Source: Pseudomonas costantinii
Lineage (GTDB): Bacteria > Pseudomonadota > Gammaproteobacteria > Pseudomonadales > Pseudomonadaceae
Direction of reading: 5' to 3'
Length of the DNA stretch: 64,000 nucleotides
NCBI RefSeq assembly: GCF_001870435.1
Contig: NZ_MDDR01000066.1
Location: 62,001-126,000, forward strand
A program made the position numbers and the translations under genes. Shown here piece after piece: positions 43,606 to 51,961 of the stretch (position 1 is its first letter; every line of letters begins with the position of its first letter). The notes beneath the pieces were generated by a model. That model made no database searches. It was not told the origin of the DNA and saw nothing but the letters and a program-made list of their open reading frames with translations.

Positions 43606-44610
43606 GTGAAAAAACTCGTTAGCGCCTCTCTCCTGGCCGCCGGCCTGGCCCTGGCCGGCGCCGTCCAGGCTGCACCGGTCACCCTGCTCAACGTCTCCTA
43701 CGACGTGATGCGCGACTTCTACAAGGACTACAACGCCGCCTTCCAGAAGCACTGGGAAGCCGAGCACCCGAACGACAAGTTGACCTTGCAAATGTCCTTC
43801 GGTGGTTCCAGCAAACAAGCGCGCTCGGTCATCGACGGCCTGCCGGCTGACGTGATCACCATGAACATGGCCACCGACATCAACGCCCTGGCGGACAACG
43901 GCAAACTGGTGCCGGACAACTGGGTCACCCGCTTGCCGAACAACAGCGCGCCGTTCACCTCCGCCACGGTATTTATCGTGCGCAAAGGCAACCCTAAAGC
44001 CCTGAAAGACTGGCCGGACCTGCTCAAAGATGGCGTGCAAGTCATCGTGCCGAACCCGAAAACCTCGGGTAACGGCCGTTACACCTACCTGTCGGCATGG
44101 GGCTACGTGCTCAAAAACGGCGGCGACGAAAACAAGGCCAAGGCCTTTGTCGGCAAGCTGTTCAAGCAAGCGCCTGTGCTGGACACCGGCGGCCGTGCAG
44201 CGACCACGACCTTCATGACCAACCAGATCGGCGACGTGCTGGTGACCTTTGAGAACGAAGCGGAAATGATCGCCCGTGAATTCGGCCGTGATCAGTTCGA
44301 AGTGATCTACCCAAGCGTCTCCGCCGAAGCTGAGCCACCCGTGTCGGTGGTCGACAAAGTCGTCGAGAAGAAAGGCACCCGCGCCGCGGCCGAGGATTAT
44401 CTGAAATACCTGTGGTCGCCGGAAGGTCAGGAAATCGCTGCCAACAACTACCTGCGTCCGCGTGATCCGAAGGTGCTGGCCAAGTACACCGACCGCTTCC
44501 CGAAAGTCGAGTTCTTGTCGGTTGAGAAGACCTTTGGTGATTGGCGTACCGTGCAGAAAACCCACTTCAATGATGGTGGGATTTTTGATCAGATCTACAG
44601 CGGGCAGTAA
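43606..44610 (+). CDS. sbp: periplasmic sulfate-binding protein
   Basis: A 334-residue ABC transporter solute-binding protein for sulfate or thiosulfate. It has a signal peptide of 22-23 residues (MKKLVSASLLAAGLALAGAVQA), then VTLLNVSYDVMRDFYKDYNAAF, SFGGSSKQARSVIDGLPADVITMN and NPKTSGNGRYTYLSAWGY, all sulfate-site segments of the Sbp/CysP family. No cysTWA membrane or ATPase genes follow here, so it must work with components encoded elsewhere, or be an accessory copy. Confidence 0.94.
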   Translation: MKKLVSASLLAAGLALAGAVQAAPVTLLNVSYDVMRDFYKDYNAAFQKHWEAEHPNDKLTLQMSFGGSSKQARSVIDGLPADVITMNMATDINALADNGKLVPDNWVTRLPNNSAPFTSATVFIVRKGNPKALKDWPDLLKDGVQVIVPNPKTSGNGRYTYLSAWGYVLKNGGDENKAKAFVGKLFKQAPVLDTGGRAATTTFMTNQIGDVLVTFENEAEMIAREFGRDQFEVIYPSVSAEAEPPVSVVDKVVEKKGTRAAAEDYLKYLWSPEGQEIAANNYLRPRDPKVLAKYTDRFPKVEFLSVEKTFGDWRTVQKTHFNDGGIFDQIYSGQ

Positions 44611-44639
44611 GCCGCTGTAACCGAATAAGTGCGGTCAAA

Positions 44640-44671
44640 CATATGGGAGGGCGCTTGCTCCCTCCCATATT
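44640..44671. terminator. bidirectional hairpin between sbp and the DUF5666-like gene
   Basis: ATATGGGAGGG pairs with CCCTCCCATAT around CGCTTGCT. It is REP-like; T and A runs are short. Confidence 0.7.
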
Positions 44672-44689
44672 TGAGTCGATGTTTGGCCG

Positions 44690-45304
44690 CTACATCGGCG
44701 GTGTTACGCCATCCTTGCCAGCTGAGATAGCTTGAGCAGTAATAGTCCCGTCCTCCCCCTTCGCGGCAAACAACACCACCTTCGTCCCCACCTTGAGCAA
44801 GCTGCGATCCCCCGGCTCCAGGTTGACGATCGGCACATCATCCGGCACCACAATCTTCTGCTCGCCGCCTTTGTACTTGACGGTCAAGGTGCGCCCTTTG
44901 CTGACCACCAGGTCGCCGACGGTGCCGTTGGTCATGCTGCTACCTTCCTTCAAATCGAACGCGCGGTGCCCGTCGCCCGTACCGGCCATGGCCGGTGGAA
45001 ACACATGGACTTCAAGCGCGGTGAGGCTGCCCTCGGCATTCGGCATGGCGGCCGAGCCGATGTAGCTGCCAGGCTTGATGTCTTCGATCTTGGCCAGGGT
45101 CACGGCGCGAACCTGGGTGTCCTTGGTGAGTTGCACGGTGACGTCTTCGCCGCTATTGACCTTGACGTGTATCGCGTCGCCATCAATTGCAGTGATAGCG
45201 CCGCGTACGCCCACTCGCGGGGCGTCAGCGGCATTGGCCAAGCCAATCGCCATGGCCGCGGCGAGGGTTGAAGCCAGGAGCATCTTGTTCAACGTGATCT
45301 TCAT
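44690..45304 (-). CDS. periplasmic DUF5666-like protein
   Basis: A 204-residue exported protein. MKITLNKMLLASTLAAAMAIGLANAA is a signal peptide; the start at 45304 is chosen because the longer reading to 45382 hides it. The mature part repeats short beta-rich units (RGAITAIDGDAIHVKVNSGEDVTVQLTKDTQVRAV; GTVGDLVVSKGRTLTVKYKGGEQKIVVPDDVPIV), as in DUF5666/OB-like periplasmic proteins. In databases such Pseudomonas proteins sometimes carry the name metal ABC transporter permease, which the sequence does not support: there are no membrane helices. Function unknown. Confidence 0.75.
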   Translation of the reverse strand: MKITLNKMLLASTLAAAMAIGLANAADAPRVGVRGAITAIDGDAIHVKVNSGEDVTVQLTKDTQVRAVTLAKIEDIKPGSYIGSAAMPNAEGSLTALEVHVFPPAMAGTGDGHRAFDLKEGSSMTNGTVGDLVVSKGRTLTVKYKGGEQKIVVPDDVPIVNLEPGDRSLLKVGTKVVLFAAKGEDGTITAQAISAGKDGVTPPM

Positions 45305-45482
45305 GACGGTGGATTTCCTGTTTCGGCAGTTGGGTCTGAATGTATCATTGCCGTTCGACTCAAAAGTTAACGTTTCAGTCATTAATTTCCGGCATGAGTG
45401 ATATCACTGCCAACGGTCTACCCCGCGCGGAGTCTTGTCTCTACTCTCGCACGCAATCTTCCTTCGCTTTGATGAGAACACC

Positions 45483-46679
45483 ATGAACGCCACCCCACAC
45501 GCCCCAAGCACGATGACCCGCGGCATGGTGATGCTGTTTGCGTTCTGTTGCGGCGCTATCGTTGCCAACATTTACTACGCGCAACCGATCATCGAGCTGA
45601 TTGCCCCGGACATTGGCCTTACCCCGGCGATGGCCAGCCTGATCGTGTCGCTGACGCAAATCGGCTATGCCTTGGGCCTGTTCTTCCTGGTGCCGCTGGG
45701 TGATCTGCTGGAAAACCGCAAGCTGATGATCGCTACCACCGTAGTGGCTATCGCTAGCCTGCTGGGCGCGGCGTACACCGAGCAGCCGAACCTGTTCCTG
45801 CTGGTGTCGTTACTGATCGGTTTCAGTTCGGTCTCAGTGCAGATTCTGATCCCATTGGCTGCGCACCTGGCGCCCGCCGAATCCCGTGGCCGTGTGGTCG
45901 GCAGCATCATGGGTGGCCTGTTGCTCGGTATCTTGTTGGCACGGCCGGTGTCCAGCGTCGTGGCCGACCACTTTGGCTGGCGCGCGATGTTCATGGCCGC
46001 CGCCGCGTTAATGGCGTTTATCAGCTTGGTACTGCTGATGACCATTCCCAAGCGCCAACCTGACCACAGCGCCAGCTACGGCCAACTGCTGCGATCCCTC
46101 GGCACCCTGCTGCGCCAGCAACCGATACTGCGCCAACGGGCGTTTTACCAAGGTTGCATGTTCGCCACCTTCAGCCTGTTCTGGACCGCAGCGCCCTTGG
46201 AGCTGGCGCGTAATCACGGCCTGAGCCAAAGCGAGATCGCACTGTTTGCGTTGGTGGGTGCGCTGGGCGCTATCGCCGCGCCTATCGCCGGCCGCCTCGC
46301 CGATGCCGGCCACACCCACCGCGCCTCGCTGCTGGCCATGCTGTTTGCCGCGCTGAGCTTCCTGCCGGCCTTCATACACCCGCTGTACAGCGTGATCGGC
46401 CTGGCGGTGACCGGCGTGGTCCTGGACTTCTGCGTGCAGATGAACATGGTCCTCGGTCAGCGCGCCATCTACGCCCTCGACGCCAACAGCCGCAGCCGCC
46501 TGAATGCGCTCTACATGACCAGCATCTTCATCGGCGGCGCCTTCGGCTCGGCGATTGCCAGCAGCGTGTATGAACACGGCGGCTGGCTGGGCGTGATGCT
46601 GGTGGGCAGTGCGTTCCCGCTGGTGGCGTTGTTGCGGTTCTTGAGTGTTTCGCGTGAAGCCACAGTCGCCACCGCCTGA
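45483..46679 (+). CDS. MFS transporter, NIYYAQP-motif branch
   Basis: A 398-residue drug/proton-antiporter-like MFS protein with 12 hydrophobic segments. The motif GAIVANIYYAQPIIELIAPDIGLTPAMASLIVSLTQIGYALGLFFLVPLGDLLENRK in helix 1-2 and loop 2-3 marks a branch common in Pseudomonas whose substrates are mostly unknown. A similar protein is encoded at 53389. I start at ATG 45483. It converges on the HicB gene with 6 bases between. Confidence 0.88.
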   Translation: MNATPHAPSTMTRGMVMLFAFCCGAIVANIYYAQPIIELIAPDIGLTPAMASLIVSLTQIGYALGLFFLVPLGDLLENRKLMIATTVVAIASLLGAAYTEQPNLFLLVSLLIGFSSVSVQILIPLAAHLAPAESRGRVVGSIMGGLLLGILLARPVSSVVADHFGWRAMFMAAAALMAFISLVLLMTIPKRQPDHSASYGQLLRSLGTLLRQQPILRQRAFYQGCMFATFSLFWTAAPLELARNHGLSQSEIALFALVGALGAIAAPIAGRLADAGHTHRASLLAMLFAALSFLPAFIHPLYSVIGLAVTGVVLDFCVQMNMVLGQRAIYALDANSRSRLNALYMTSIFIGGAFGSAIASSVYEHGGWLGVMLVGSAFPLVALLRFLSVSREATVATA

Positions 46680-46685
46680 ACGCCC

Positions 46686-47090
46686 TTAAGAGCGCACCAA
46701 CTTCTCCAAAGCCGCATCCGCCAGAAATGACGAGCGGCTTTTGACCTTGTGCTCCCGCACATAGCGGTCGATGCGTTGAATGACATAACCGGGCAAGGTC
46801 ACATTGACCTTCTCGGTCTTGCCCAGATAGGGCGAGATGTCCAACTCCAACATTCCCCAGCCCATCCCGGCGTAGTCTTCGTGAGCGTGATGATTCGCCA
46901 CCGACGTTGGCATCGGAATCGGTCCACCCTCTGCCGCGATCTCCTGCAACATGATGTGCGCAACTTCCACAGCGGCGTTGTACGCCTCTTCAAAACTGTC
47001 CCCCGCAGTGACTGCGCCTGGGATATCGGGGATCTGAATACCGGTGGCGGTGAAGTCATCGCCCCATTCGATACACATTGGGTATTGCAT
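46686..47090 (-). CDS. hicB: HicB-type antitoxin
   Basis: A 134-residue antitoxin of a type II toxin-antitoxin pair. The N-terminal partial RNase H-like HicB fold is in MCIEWGDDFTATGIQIPDIPGAVTAGDSFEEAYNAAVEVAHIML; the C-terminal NVTLPGYVIQRIDRYVREHKVKSRSSFLADAALEKL is a ribbon-helix-helix-like DNA-binding end. HicB neutralises HicA and represses the operon. It follows hicA by 11 bases. Confidence 0.9.
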   Translation of the reverse strand: MQYPMCIEWGDDFTATGIQIPDIPGAVTAGDSFEEAYNAAVEVAHIMLQEIAAEGGPIPMPTSVANHHAHEDYAGMGWGMLELDISPYLGKTEKVNVTLPGYVIQRIDRYVREHKVKSRSSFLADAALEKLVRS

Positions 47091-47101
47091 GAATGTTCTC
47101 C

Positions 47102-47290
47102 TTAAAACTGAAACAGCCCGGCGCGTTTCCTGATGCTTCTGACGGTGCCCAGCGGCAGGTCCTTCTTGGGATGGGGCACCGGAATGGTGTACGGGTTATA
47201 ACGATGGGTAAAAATGTGATGACTGCCCGTGACCCGATCCAACACCCAACCCGCCTCTTGCAGCTCCTTGATCAATAACCTGCTTTGCAC
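47102..47290 (-). CDS. hicA: HicA-type mRNA interferase toxin
   Basis: A 62-residue double-stranded-RNA-binding-fold toxin that cleaves mRNA. The motif TGSHHIFTH at 21-29 holds the catalytic His of the family (His24), followed by the basic surface HPKKDLPLGTVRSIRKRAGL. It is the first gene of the hicA-hicB pair, the usual order. A likely promoter region is the AT-rich stretch at 47310-47350. Confidence 0.92.
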   Translation of the reverse strand: MQSRLLIKELQEAGWVLDRVTGSHHIFTHRYNPYTIPVPHPKKDLPLGTVRSIRKRAGLFQF

Positions 47291-47409
47291 CTCAGCCTCC
47301 TTGGCTTGGCCTGAATAAAAGTAACCCTAGAGTTATCTTTACTCAAGCACAAAATGCCGAAGCCTGACTGACGGTTGTTTTGCGGAATGTTGAAAACACG
47401 GGATAACCG

Positions 47410-48561
47410 TCAGTCTCGGCCACCGGTCTGCATCGCGGCTGCATAACTTAAAGGCTCGTTGCGGAACCAAGGGATGCGCCCATTAACAGACGGCCAATAG
47501 CTGAACTGACACGCGCTGGCCAACACAGTCGGTTGACGACGCAGTAACGCCAGGACGGCCTGCGAAGCAATGGTCAAGGCGATCTTCTGCCCTGGGCATT
47601 GATGAATGCCTGCGCCAAAGCTGAAGATTCGCCGCTGTCGCCGCTCGAGCAAAACGCTGTCCGGGTCCGGATTCGCTTCGGAGTCACGATTGGCGGACGC
47701 CAGCACTATCAGAACGGTGTCCCCTTCCTCCAAGACACGGTTGCCAATTGTGCAGCGCCCTGCCACGAATCTCCGCGTGTTTTGTACGGGCGAGTCATAA
47801 CGCGCCACTTCTTCTACCAGCGCAGTCGCCAAGGCTGGCGCGCGCAGAATCCGCTCAACCAGATCAGGCCGCCGAGCGAGTAGCACCAGCGTGTTGCCAA
47901 TCAAACCGGCAGTGGCTTCGCAGGTCTGTGACAACAGACCGATCAGGTTGGCACTCAATACTTCCGGATTCTCCCAGCCACCTCTGCGGATGTGCGCCAG
48001 CAACACGGCTTCTTCAAGTACGTCGCTGAACATCTGCCTCAACTGCGACGCGCTGGCATCAGCGGTACGCAGTTGAGCTTCACTGCTCAGCGGCGAGAGG
48101 CTGGCGACGAAACTCCGTGTGAGCTCGGCGACAGAGGCTAACTGCTCTGCCGGGAACCCCAGCAGAGCCGCAACCACCGAGACGGGTAAGGTGAACATCA
48201 ACGCGTCGAGCTTATCCACGCCGTCGATGAGTCGCCCCACTGCAGCTGCGACAGTGTGTGCGTCCACTGCGGCCAACGCTGGCTCGATCACCGACCTCGG
48301 GCACCGATGGGCAGAGCCCTCATTCATACGCATCAATCGCGCAAAAACCTGCCCTGCCGCGCCCTGCGCAATCGCCTTGGGCACCGGCTCGTGCAACGGG
48401 CGTACGCGACAATCGGGATGCGCCAGCACCGACTCGACCACCTTGGCGCGGCTGGCGATCCAGAGGCCAAGATCAGCATCAAAGATTAGCTCGCCCTGGC
48501 GCCTCAGGCCTGCGTAATACGCATAGGGATCAACATGGGTAGCGGCTTGTAGCGGTGTCAT
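47410..48561 (-). CDS. cytochrome P450
   Basis: A 383-residue class I bacterial P450. The haem-binding loop FSFGAGIHQCPGQKIA carries the axial Cys at about 321; the K-helix ExxR equivalent is EEVARYDSPVQNTRR (about 246). The I-helix, normally (A/G)Gx(D/E)TT, reads LLSQTCEATAGLIGN near 210, so the conserved Gly is Thr and the first Thr of the acid-alcohol pair is Ala, with a Thr one place later. This may alter oxygen activation. No ferredoxin or reductase gene is adjacent. It is divergent from an ArsR-like regulator. Confidence 0.9.
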   Translation of the reverse strand: MTPLQAATHVDPYAYYAGLRRQGELIFDADLGLWIASRAKVVESVLAHPDCRVRPLHEPVPKAIAQGAAGQVFARLMRMNEGSAHRCPRSVIEPALAAVDAHTVAAAVGRLIDGVDKLDALMFTLPVSVVAALLGFPAEQLASVAELTRSFVASLSPLSSEAQLRTADASASQLRQMFSDVLEEAVLLAHIRRGGWENPEVLSANLIGLLSQTCEATAGLIGNTLVLLARRPDLVERILRAPALATALVEEVARYDSPVQNTRRFVAGRCTIGNRVLEEGDTVLIVLASANRDSEANPDPDSVLLERRQRRIFSFGAGIHQCPGQKIALTIASQAVLALLRRQPTVLASACQFSYWPSVNGRIPWFRNEPLSYAAAMQTGGRD

Positions 48562-48635
48562 TCGGGACGTCCTGTTCTCAAAGAAGCGCTACTATCGGCC
48601 CCCTGACACAACAATGATTCGCCCAGGAACGAAAC

Positions 48636-49322
48636 ATGAACGCCCATGACGATGACGCAGCACTCTCACAAGTCGCCGGTGCGATTGCAGAACCTGCGCG
48701 CACGAAAATGCTCTGCGCGCTGATGGATGGTCACGCGCGTACCAGCACCGAGATGGCCGTGATTGCCGGGGTGAGTACTTCCACCGCCAGCGCCCACTTG
48801 GCCAGGCTCAAGGATGATGGCCTGATCAAGTTGCATACCCAGGGCCGCCATCGTTACTACAGCCTCGCGGGTCCGCACATAGCCCAGGCGATCGAAGGCC
48901 TGATGGTGATCAGCCGAAACAGCGCAAAAGCGTTTGTGCCGAACACGCCTAATCGTTTGCAGTTCGCACGCACCTGCTACGACCACATGGCCGGCACCTT
49001 GGCGGTCCAGTTGCATGACCATTTCATCGCATCCGGTTGGCTGATTGGCGACGACACTTACCAGCTCACAGCACCCGGTGAAAAAGTAATGATCGAACTT
49101 GGGGTGGATGTAGCGGCACTGTCCGCACAGCGACGACGTTTTGCCTGCTCGTGCCTGGATTGGAGCATGCGCCGCCCGCACCTGGCCGGCGCGTTGGGCG
49201 CAGCGTTGCTACAGAGCGCCATCCGCCGTGAATGGGTGACTCAGGACCTGGATAGCCGGGCGCTCGGTTTGACGCCCAAGGGACGTAAAGCGTTGGCGAG
49301 CCGATTTGGAATAGAAGCATAA
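48636..49322 (+). CDS. ArsR-like winged-HTH regulator
   Basis: A 228-residue protein. The N-terminal ArsR-type winged helix (AEPARTKMLCALMDGHARTSTEMAVIAGVSTSTASAHLARLKDDGLI, about 18-64) is followed by HTQGRHRYYSLAGPHIAQAIEGL. The C-terminal 130 residues are longer than in classical ArsR proteins and contain several Cys (FACSCLDWSMRRPHLAGALGAALL), typical of the ArsR-like regulators found next to small oxidoreductases. It lies 74 bases from the divergent P450 and probably regulates it. Confidence 0.87.
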   Translation: MNAHDDDAALSQVAGAIAEPARTKMLCALMDGHARTSTEMAVIAGVSTSTASAHLARLKDDGLIKLHTQGRHRYYSLAGPHIAQAIEGLMVISRNSAKAFVPNTPNRLQFARTCYDHMAGTLAVQLHDHFIASGWLIGDDTYQLTAPGEKVMIELGVDVAALSAQRRRFACSCLDWSMRRPHLAGALGAALLQSAIRREWVTQDLDSRALGLTPKGRKALASRFGIEA

Positions 49323-49344
49323 GAACACTTGTGCAACGTCAGCG

Positions 49345-49920
49345 TCAGGCGCAGGCCGAATGCCCGTGGTCCAGGCAGCACAACAAACGCTCGACCGTAT
49401 GCTCCAGCGGGCCGGAGTTATCCAGCACGAATAATCCGCACGCATTGCCCGCAATCAGGTCAGCAGTAAACCGCGCATTACGCGCCAGACGCGCGTCGAT
49501 ATCCACCAAAGACTCACGCCCCCGCGCTATCAAGCGCTGGCGCAGCACGGCTTGATCAACGGTCAGCAACACCACCAGCAACGTCGGATAACGCTCACGG
49601 GTTTGTGCCAGATGCGCGCGGGAGCCATTGACCAGCACGTCGTCCCCCGCCGCCAGCCACTCGTCGATTTCCTTGGGAATGCCATAGGACAACCCGTTGG
49701 CCTGCCAACTAAGGGCAAACGCACCCTCAGCATCCATCGCGGCAAACTGCTCCGGGCTTACACCCTGGGCCGCTTCACCCACCGCTTCCGCCGAGCGGGT
49801 GATCACACGACGCACAATGCGACAACCGCGCTCAGCCAAGCGTGTGCGTGCGGCATCCAACAGGCTGTCCTTGCCCGAACCCGATGGTCCGATGAGATAG
49901 ATCAACCTGCTTGCCATCAA
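49345..49920 (-). CDS. phnN: ribose 1,5-bisphosphate phosphokinase
   Basis: A 191-residue P-loop kinase that forms PRPP from ribose 1,5-bisphosphate in the C-P lyase pathway. The Walker A motif GPSGSGKDS is at 11-19; RRVITRSAEAVGE, ALSWQANGLSYGIPKEID and VLVNGSRAHL match PhnN and set it apart from guanylate kinase. The other phn genes are not in this window and neither neighbour is related, so this is an isolated copy or the end of a dispersed pathway. Two ATG codons (49920 and 49917) are possible starts. Confidence 0.9.
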   Translation of the reverse strand: MMASRLIYLIGPSGSGKDSLLDAARTRLAERGCRIVRRVITRSAEAVGEAAQGVSPEQFAAMDAEGAFALSWQANGLSYGIPKEIDEWLAAGDDVLVNGSRAHLAQTRERYPTLLVVLLTVDQAVLRQRLIARGRESLVDIDARLARNARFTADLIAGNACGLFVLDNSGPLEHTVERLLCCLDHGHSACA

Positions 49921-50223
49921 AACACCCTCTTCGCTTGTCGCCGGATTTGTTGTACTACAGGAGGCCCGGCGGCGGCCACATTACCCGAGTGCGACCCGCC
50001 GGAACAGCCATGCGGGGTGACCGCAGTTGAGTTCAAACGACAGTCGGCGCGGGAGGTGTCAGTGCTGTCGCTTGCACATGACTGGCGGGCGGCAGGTTGA
50101 TGAAGGTTTGTGAAAGGTTGAAGGGGGTTACCCAGTGGCCTGCGGCGAAGCCGTCTGGCACAATCCGCACCATTAATTAGCCACTACTTGACGGCACTTC
50201 CGCAGATTTAAGGAAAAACACGG
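49921..50223. other. 303-base intergenic region
   Basis: Control region between divergent phnN and the lipoprotein gene. I see no gene, repeat or clear hairpin; the last 60 bases are AT-richer and probably carry the promoter of the lipoprotein gene. Confidence 0.5.
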
Positions 50224-50922
50224 ATGTTCACTGACAAAACCCGTCCTCTGGCCTATCACCGACTCTGCGGGCTGGCGCTGGCCAGCCTGCTCGTCGCTGG
50301 CTGCGCCACCCCTCCCCCTCAACCACGGCCGGTGGCTGTACGCGATCACTGCCTGGATAAAGGGCCTGCAGGGAGCGCGGCATTCGAGAACTGCACGGCC
50401 GACCAGCAAGCGCAGAAAGCGAAAATGCTAAAAGACGTCCTCGCCGTGCTCGACAAGACTCCTGGCCGACAACCCTTGGCCGATCCGGGCCCGGACGGTT
50501 ATCAGGCAGCCGACTTCCCGGAAACCCCCAAGGTCCTGAACTACCAGGGCGAACGCTCGATCTCGGTCACTGAAAAACAGGCGTTGCCTTACAAGATCAG
50601 AATCACCTGGAAATTCGACTCACCTTTCCCCGTGCCCGTACCGGGCGACGTCTACAGGATGGGCCAGATGCGCCAGCAGGTCGTGCCGGCCGTGGAGGCG
50701 CAAGGGCTTGCCAAGTTTGTGTGCACGGTGACGGCTGACCAGCAGGTGCAGTGGATTTTCTATGCCAAAAGTGAAGAGACGTTCATGGCACAGGTGAATG
50801 CCGCACTGGCCAAGAGCGACCGTTACCCGCTGGTGTTCACGGCGAATAAAGAACCCGCGCTGAGCAGCGAGATGGCCGGGGCTGGAACTCTCCGCATCAC
50901 GCCCAAAACCTGTATGGAATGA
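50224..50922 (+). CDS. lipoprotein of unknown function
   Basis: A 232-residue protein with a lipoprotein signal: positively charged start, hydrophobic LCGLALASLL, lipobox VAGC with Cys27. A Pro-rich linker (TPPPQPRPVAV) follows. The C-terminal part has a central ITWKFDSPFPVPVPGDVYRMGQMRQQVVP and a conserved-looking VTADQQVQWIFYAKSEETFMAQVNAAL, which faintly recalls DUF695 proteins, but I cannot confirm that. Three Cys occur in the mature part. It is followed by a long REP inverted repeat. Confidence 0.72.
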   Translation: MFTDKTRPLAYHRLCGLALASLLVAGCATPPPQPRPVAVRDHCLDKGPAGSAAFENCTADQQAQKAKMLKDVLAVLDKTPGRQPLADPGPDGYQAADFPETPKVLNYQGERSISVTEKQALPYKIRITWKFDSPFPVPVPGDVYRMGQMRQQVVPAVEAQGLAKFVCTVTADQQVQWIFYAKSEETFMAQVNAALAKSDRYPLVFTANKEPALSSEMAGAGTLRITPKTCME

Positions 50923-50927
50923 CGTTA

Positions 50928-51043
50928 TGGCGAGCAGGCTTGCCCTGCGTTGGGTTGCGCAGCAGCCCCAATAAAATGACCGCGTTCGCCGCCAGGTTTT
51001 GGGGCCGCTTCGCAGCCCAACGCGGGGCAAGCCCGCTCGCCAC
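50928..51043. repeat. long inverted repeat, REPIN-like
   Basis: TGGCGAGCAGGCTTGCCCTGCGTTGGG at one end is mirrored by CCCAACGCGGGGCAAGCCCGCTCGCCA at the other, with about 60 bases between. It lies between the convergent lipoprotein and phosphatase genes. Confidence 0.85.
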
Positions 51044-51060
51044 AGAGTTGTACGTAGCGG

Positions 51061-51642
51061 TTAGATCGGTGCAGTCGCTGGAAACGCCATGACGTTGAAA
51101 TCGTCCAAAACCAGCATCTCTCCATTCGAAAGCTGCCAGTTGAAGAAGTCCGAAAAGTCTCCTCTGGCTAGAGCGCGAATCACCTTCGCCACAAAGCCAT
51201 GAGCGACCAGCAACACAACACGCGCAGCATAGAGGGCTGCCAGCTCCACCAAACCTCGATGTACACGGGCAACCACATCTGCAATCGACTCACCGCCCGC
51301 TGGCCCAACGGCCCATTGGCGCGTGATGTTCTGCGCCCAAAGCTGTGGGTGCATTGCCCTCACCTCAGCCTGCGTCAGCCCTTCGAACACGCCGACGTCG
51401 CGCTCGCGAAAGTCGCCCATTGTTAATGGCTCAAGATTCAACTCACCGTTAAGAATTTGCGCGGTTTGCTGGGCTCGCACGCGCGGAGAGACGATTAACA
51501 CCTCAATGCCGCTGGGCAGTTTCTTGCTGAGAGACGCAGCCTGCTCCCTGCCCCGCTCGGTTAATTCCGGGTCGAGCGCGCCGAGGTAACGATGCTCGGC
51601 GTTGGCCCAGGTTTCGCCATGGCGTACGACATAGAGATCCAT
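51061..51642 (-). CDS. histidine phosphatase family protein
   Basis: A 193-residue phosphoglycerate mutase-like phosphatase. The catalytic RHGET is at 7-11, the second Arg in SPRVRAQQTA (about 53-62), the Glu in GVFEGLT and the second catalytic His in LLVAHGFV (about 149). It is of CobC/GpmB size. The substrate is not evident. The upstream 340 bases belong to the DUF6124 leader and its own promoter. Confidence 0.9.
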   Translation of the reverse strand: MDLYVVRHGETWANAEHRYLGALDPELTERGREQAASLSKKLPSGIEVLIVSPRVRAQQTAQILNGELNLEPLTMGDFRERDVGVFEGLTQAEVRAMHPQLWAQNITRQWAVGPAGGESIADVVARVHRGLVELAALYAARVVLLVAHGFVAKVIRALARGDFSDFFNWQLSNGEMLVLDDFNVMAFPATAPI

Positions 51643-51763
51643 GAGGTCCTTCTCGTTGAAAGTGAACGGGGGAATACAGATAACAAACTCTTGGTACTTC
51701 CGCGACTTTTCCTACGATCTATGTGGCTTGCAGTTGCTATAACGCACCGTTAGCCTCTCGCAG

Positions 51764-51961
51764 TCGCTGCTTATCAGCGATCGGGCTTGGTCGCCCGGGT
51801 TAGAATGGCGCACAGTGCCGCGCAAGCGGCATTATTGTGTTCGCGTTATGGCGAGCTGTGCGTGGGAGGGCTCCGGCCCTGCCGGGTTTCCATTCCCTGG
51901 TCGACCAACCTGCGTACAGCTCGCCACCCTTCTGCTTGGTCGCGGATGTGGCGAGCTCTAA
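51764..51961 (+). promoter_or_regulatory. structured leader of the DUF6124 gene
   Basis: About 200 bases with consecutive perfect hairpins: TCGCTG/CAGCGA at 51764-51780; CGGGC/GCCCG at 51782-51797; TGCCGC/GCGGCA with a GCAA (GNRA) loop at 51816-51831; a long stem TGGCGAGCTGT (51849-51859) with ACAGCTCGCCA (51916-51926) enclosing AGGGC/GCCCT with a TCCG (UNCG) loop at 51867-51880 and CCGGG/CCTGG at 51882-51900. AGCTCGCCAC (51918-51927) can instead pair with GTGGCGAGCT (51948-51957), just before the ribosome-binding site. Two short ORFs also run through it. Confidence 0.6.

Noticed and set aside
50100..50175. Second sigma-54-like site TGGCACAATCCGCACC before the lipoprotein gene
   Set aside because: GG and GC are only 8 bases apart, which does not fit sigma-54; CACAAT may be an ordinary -10.
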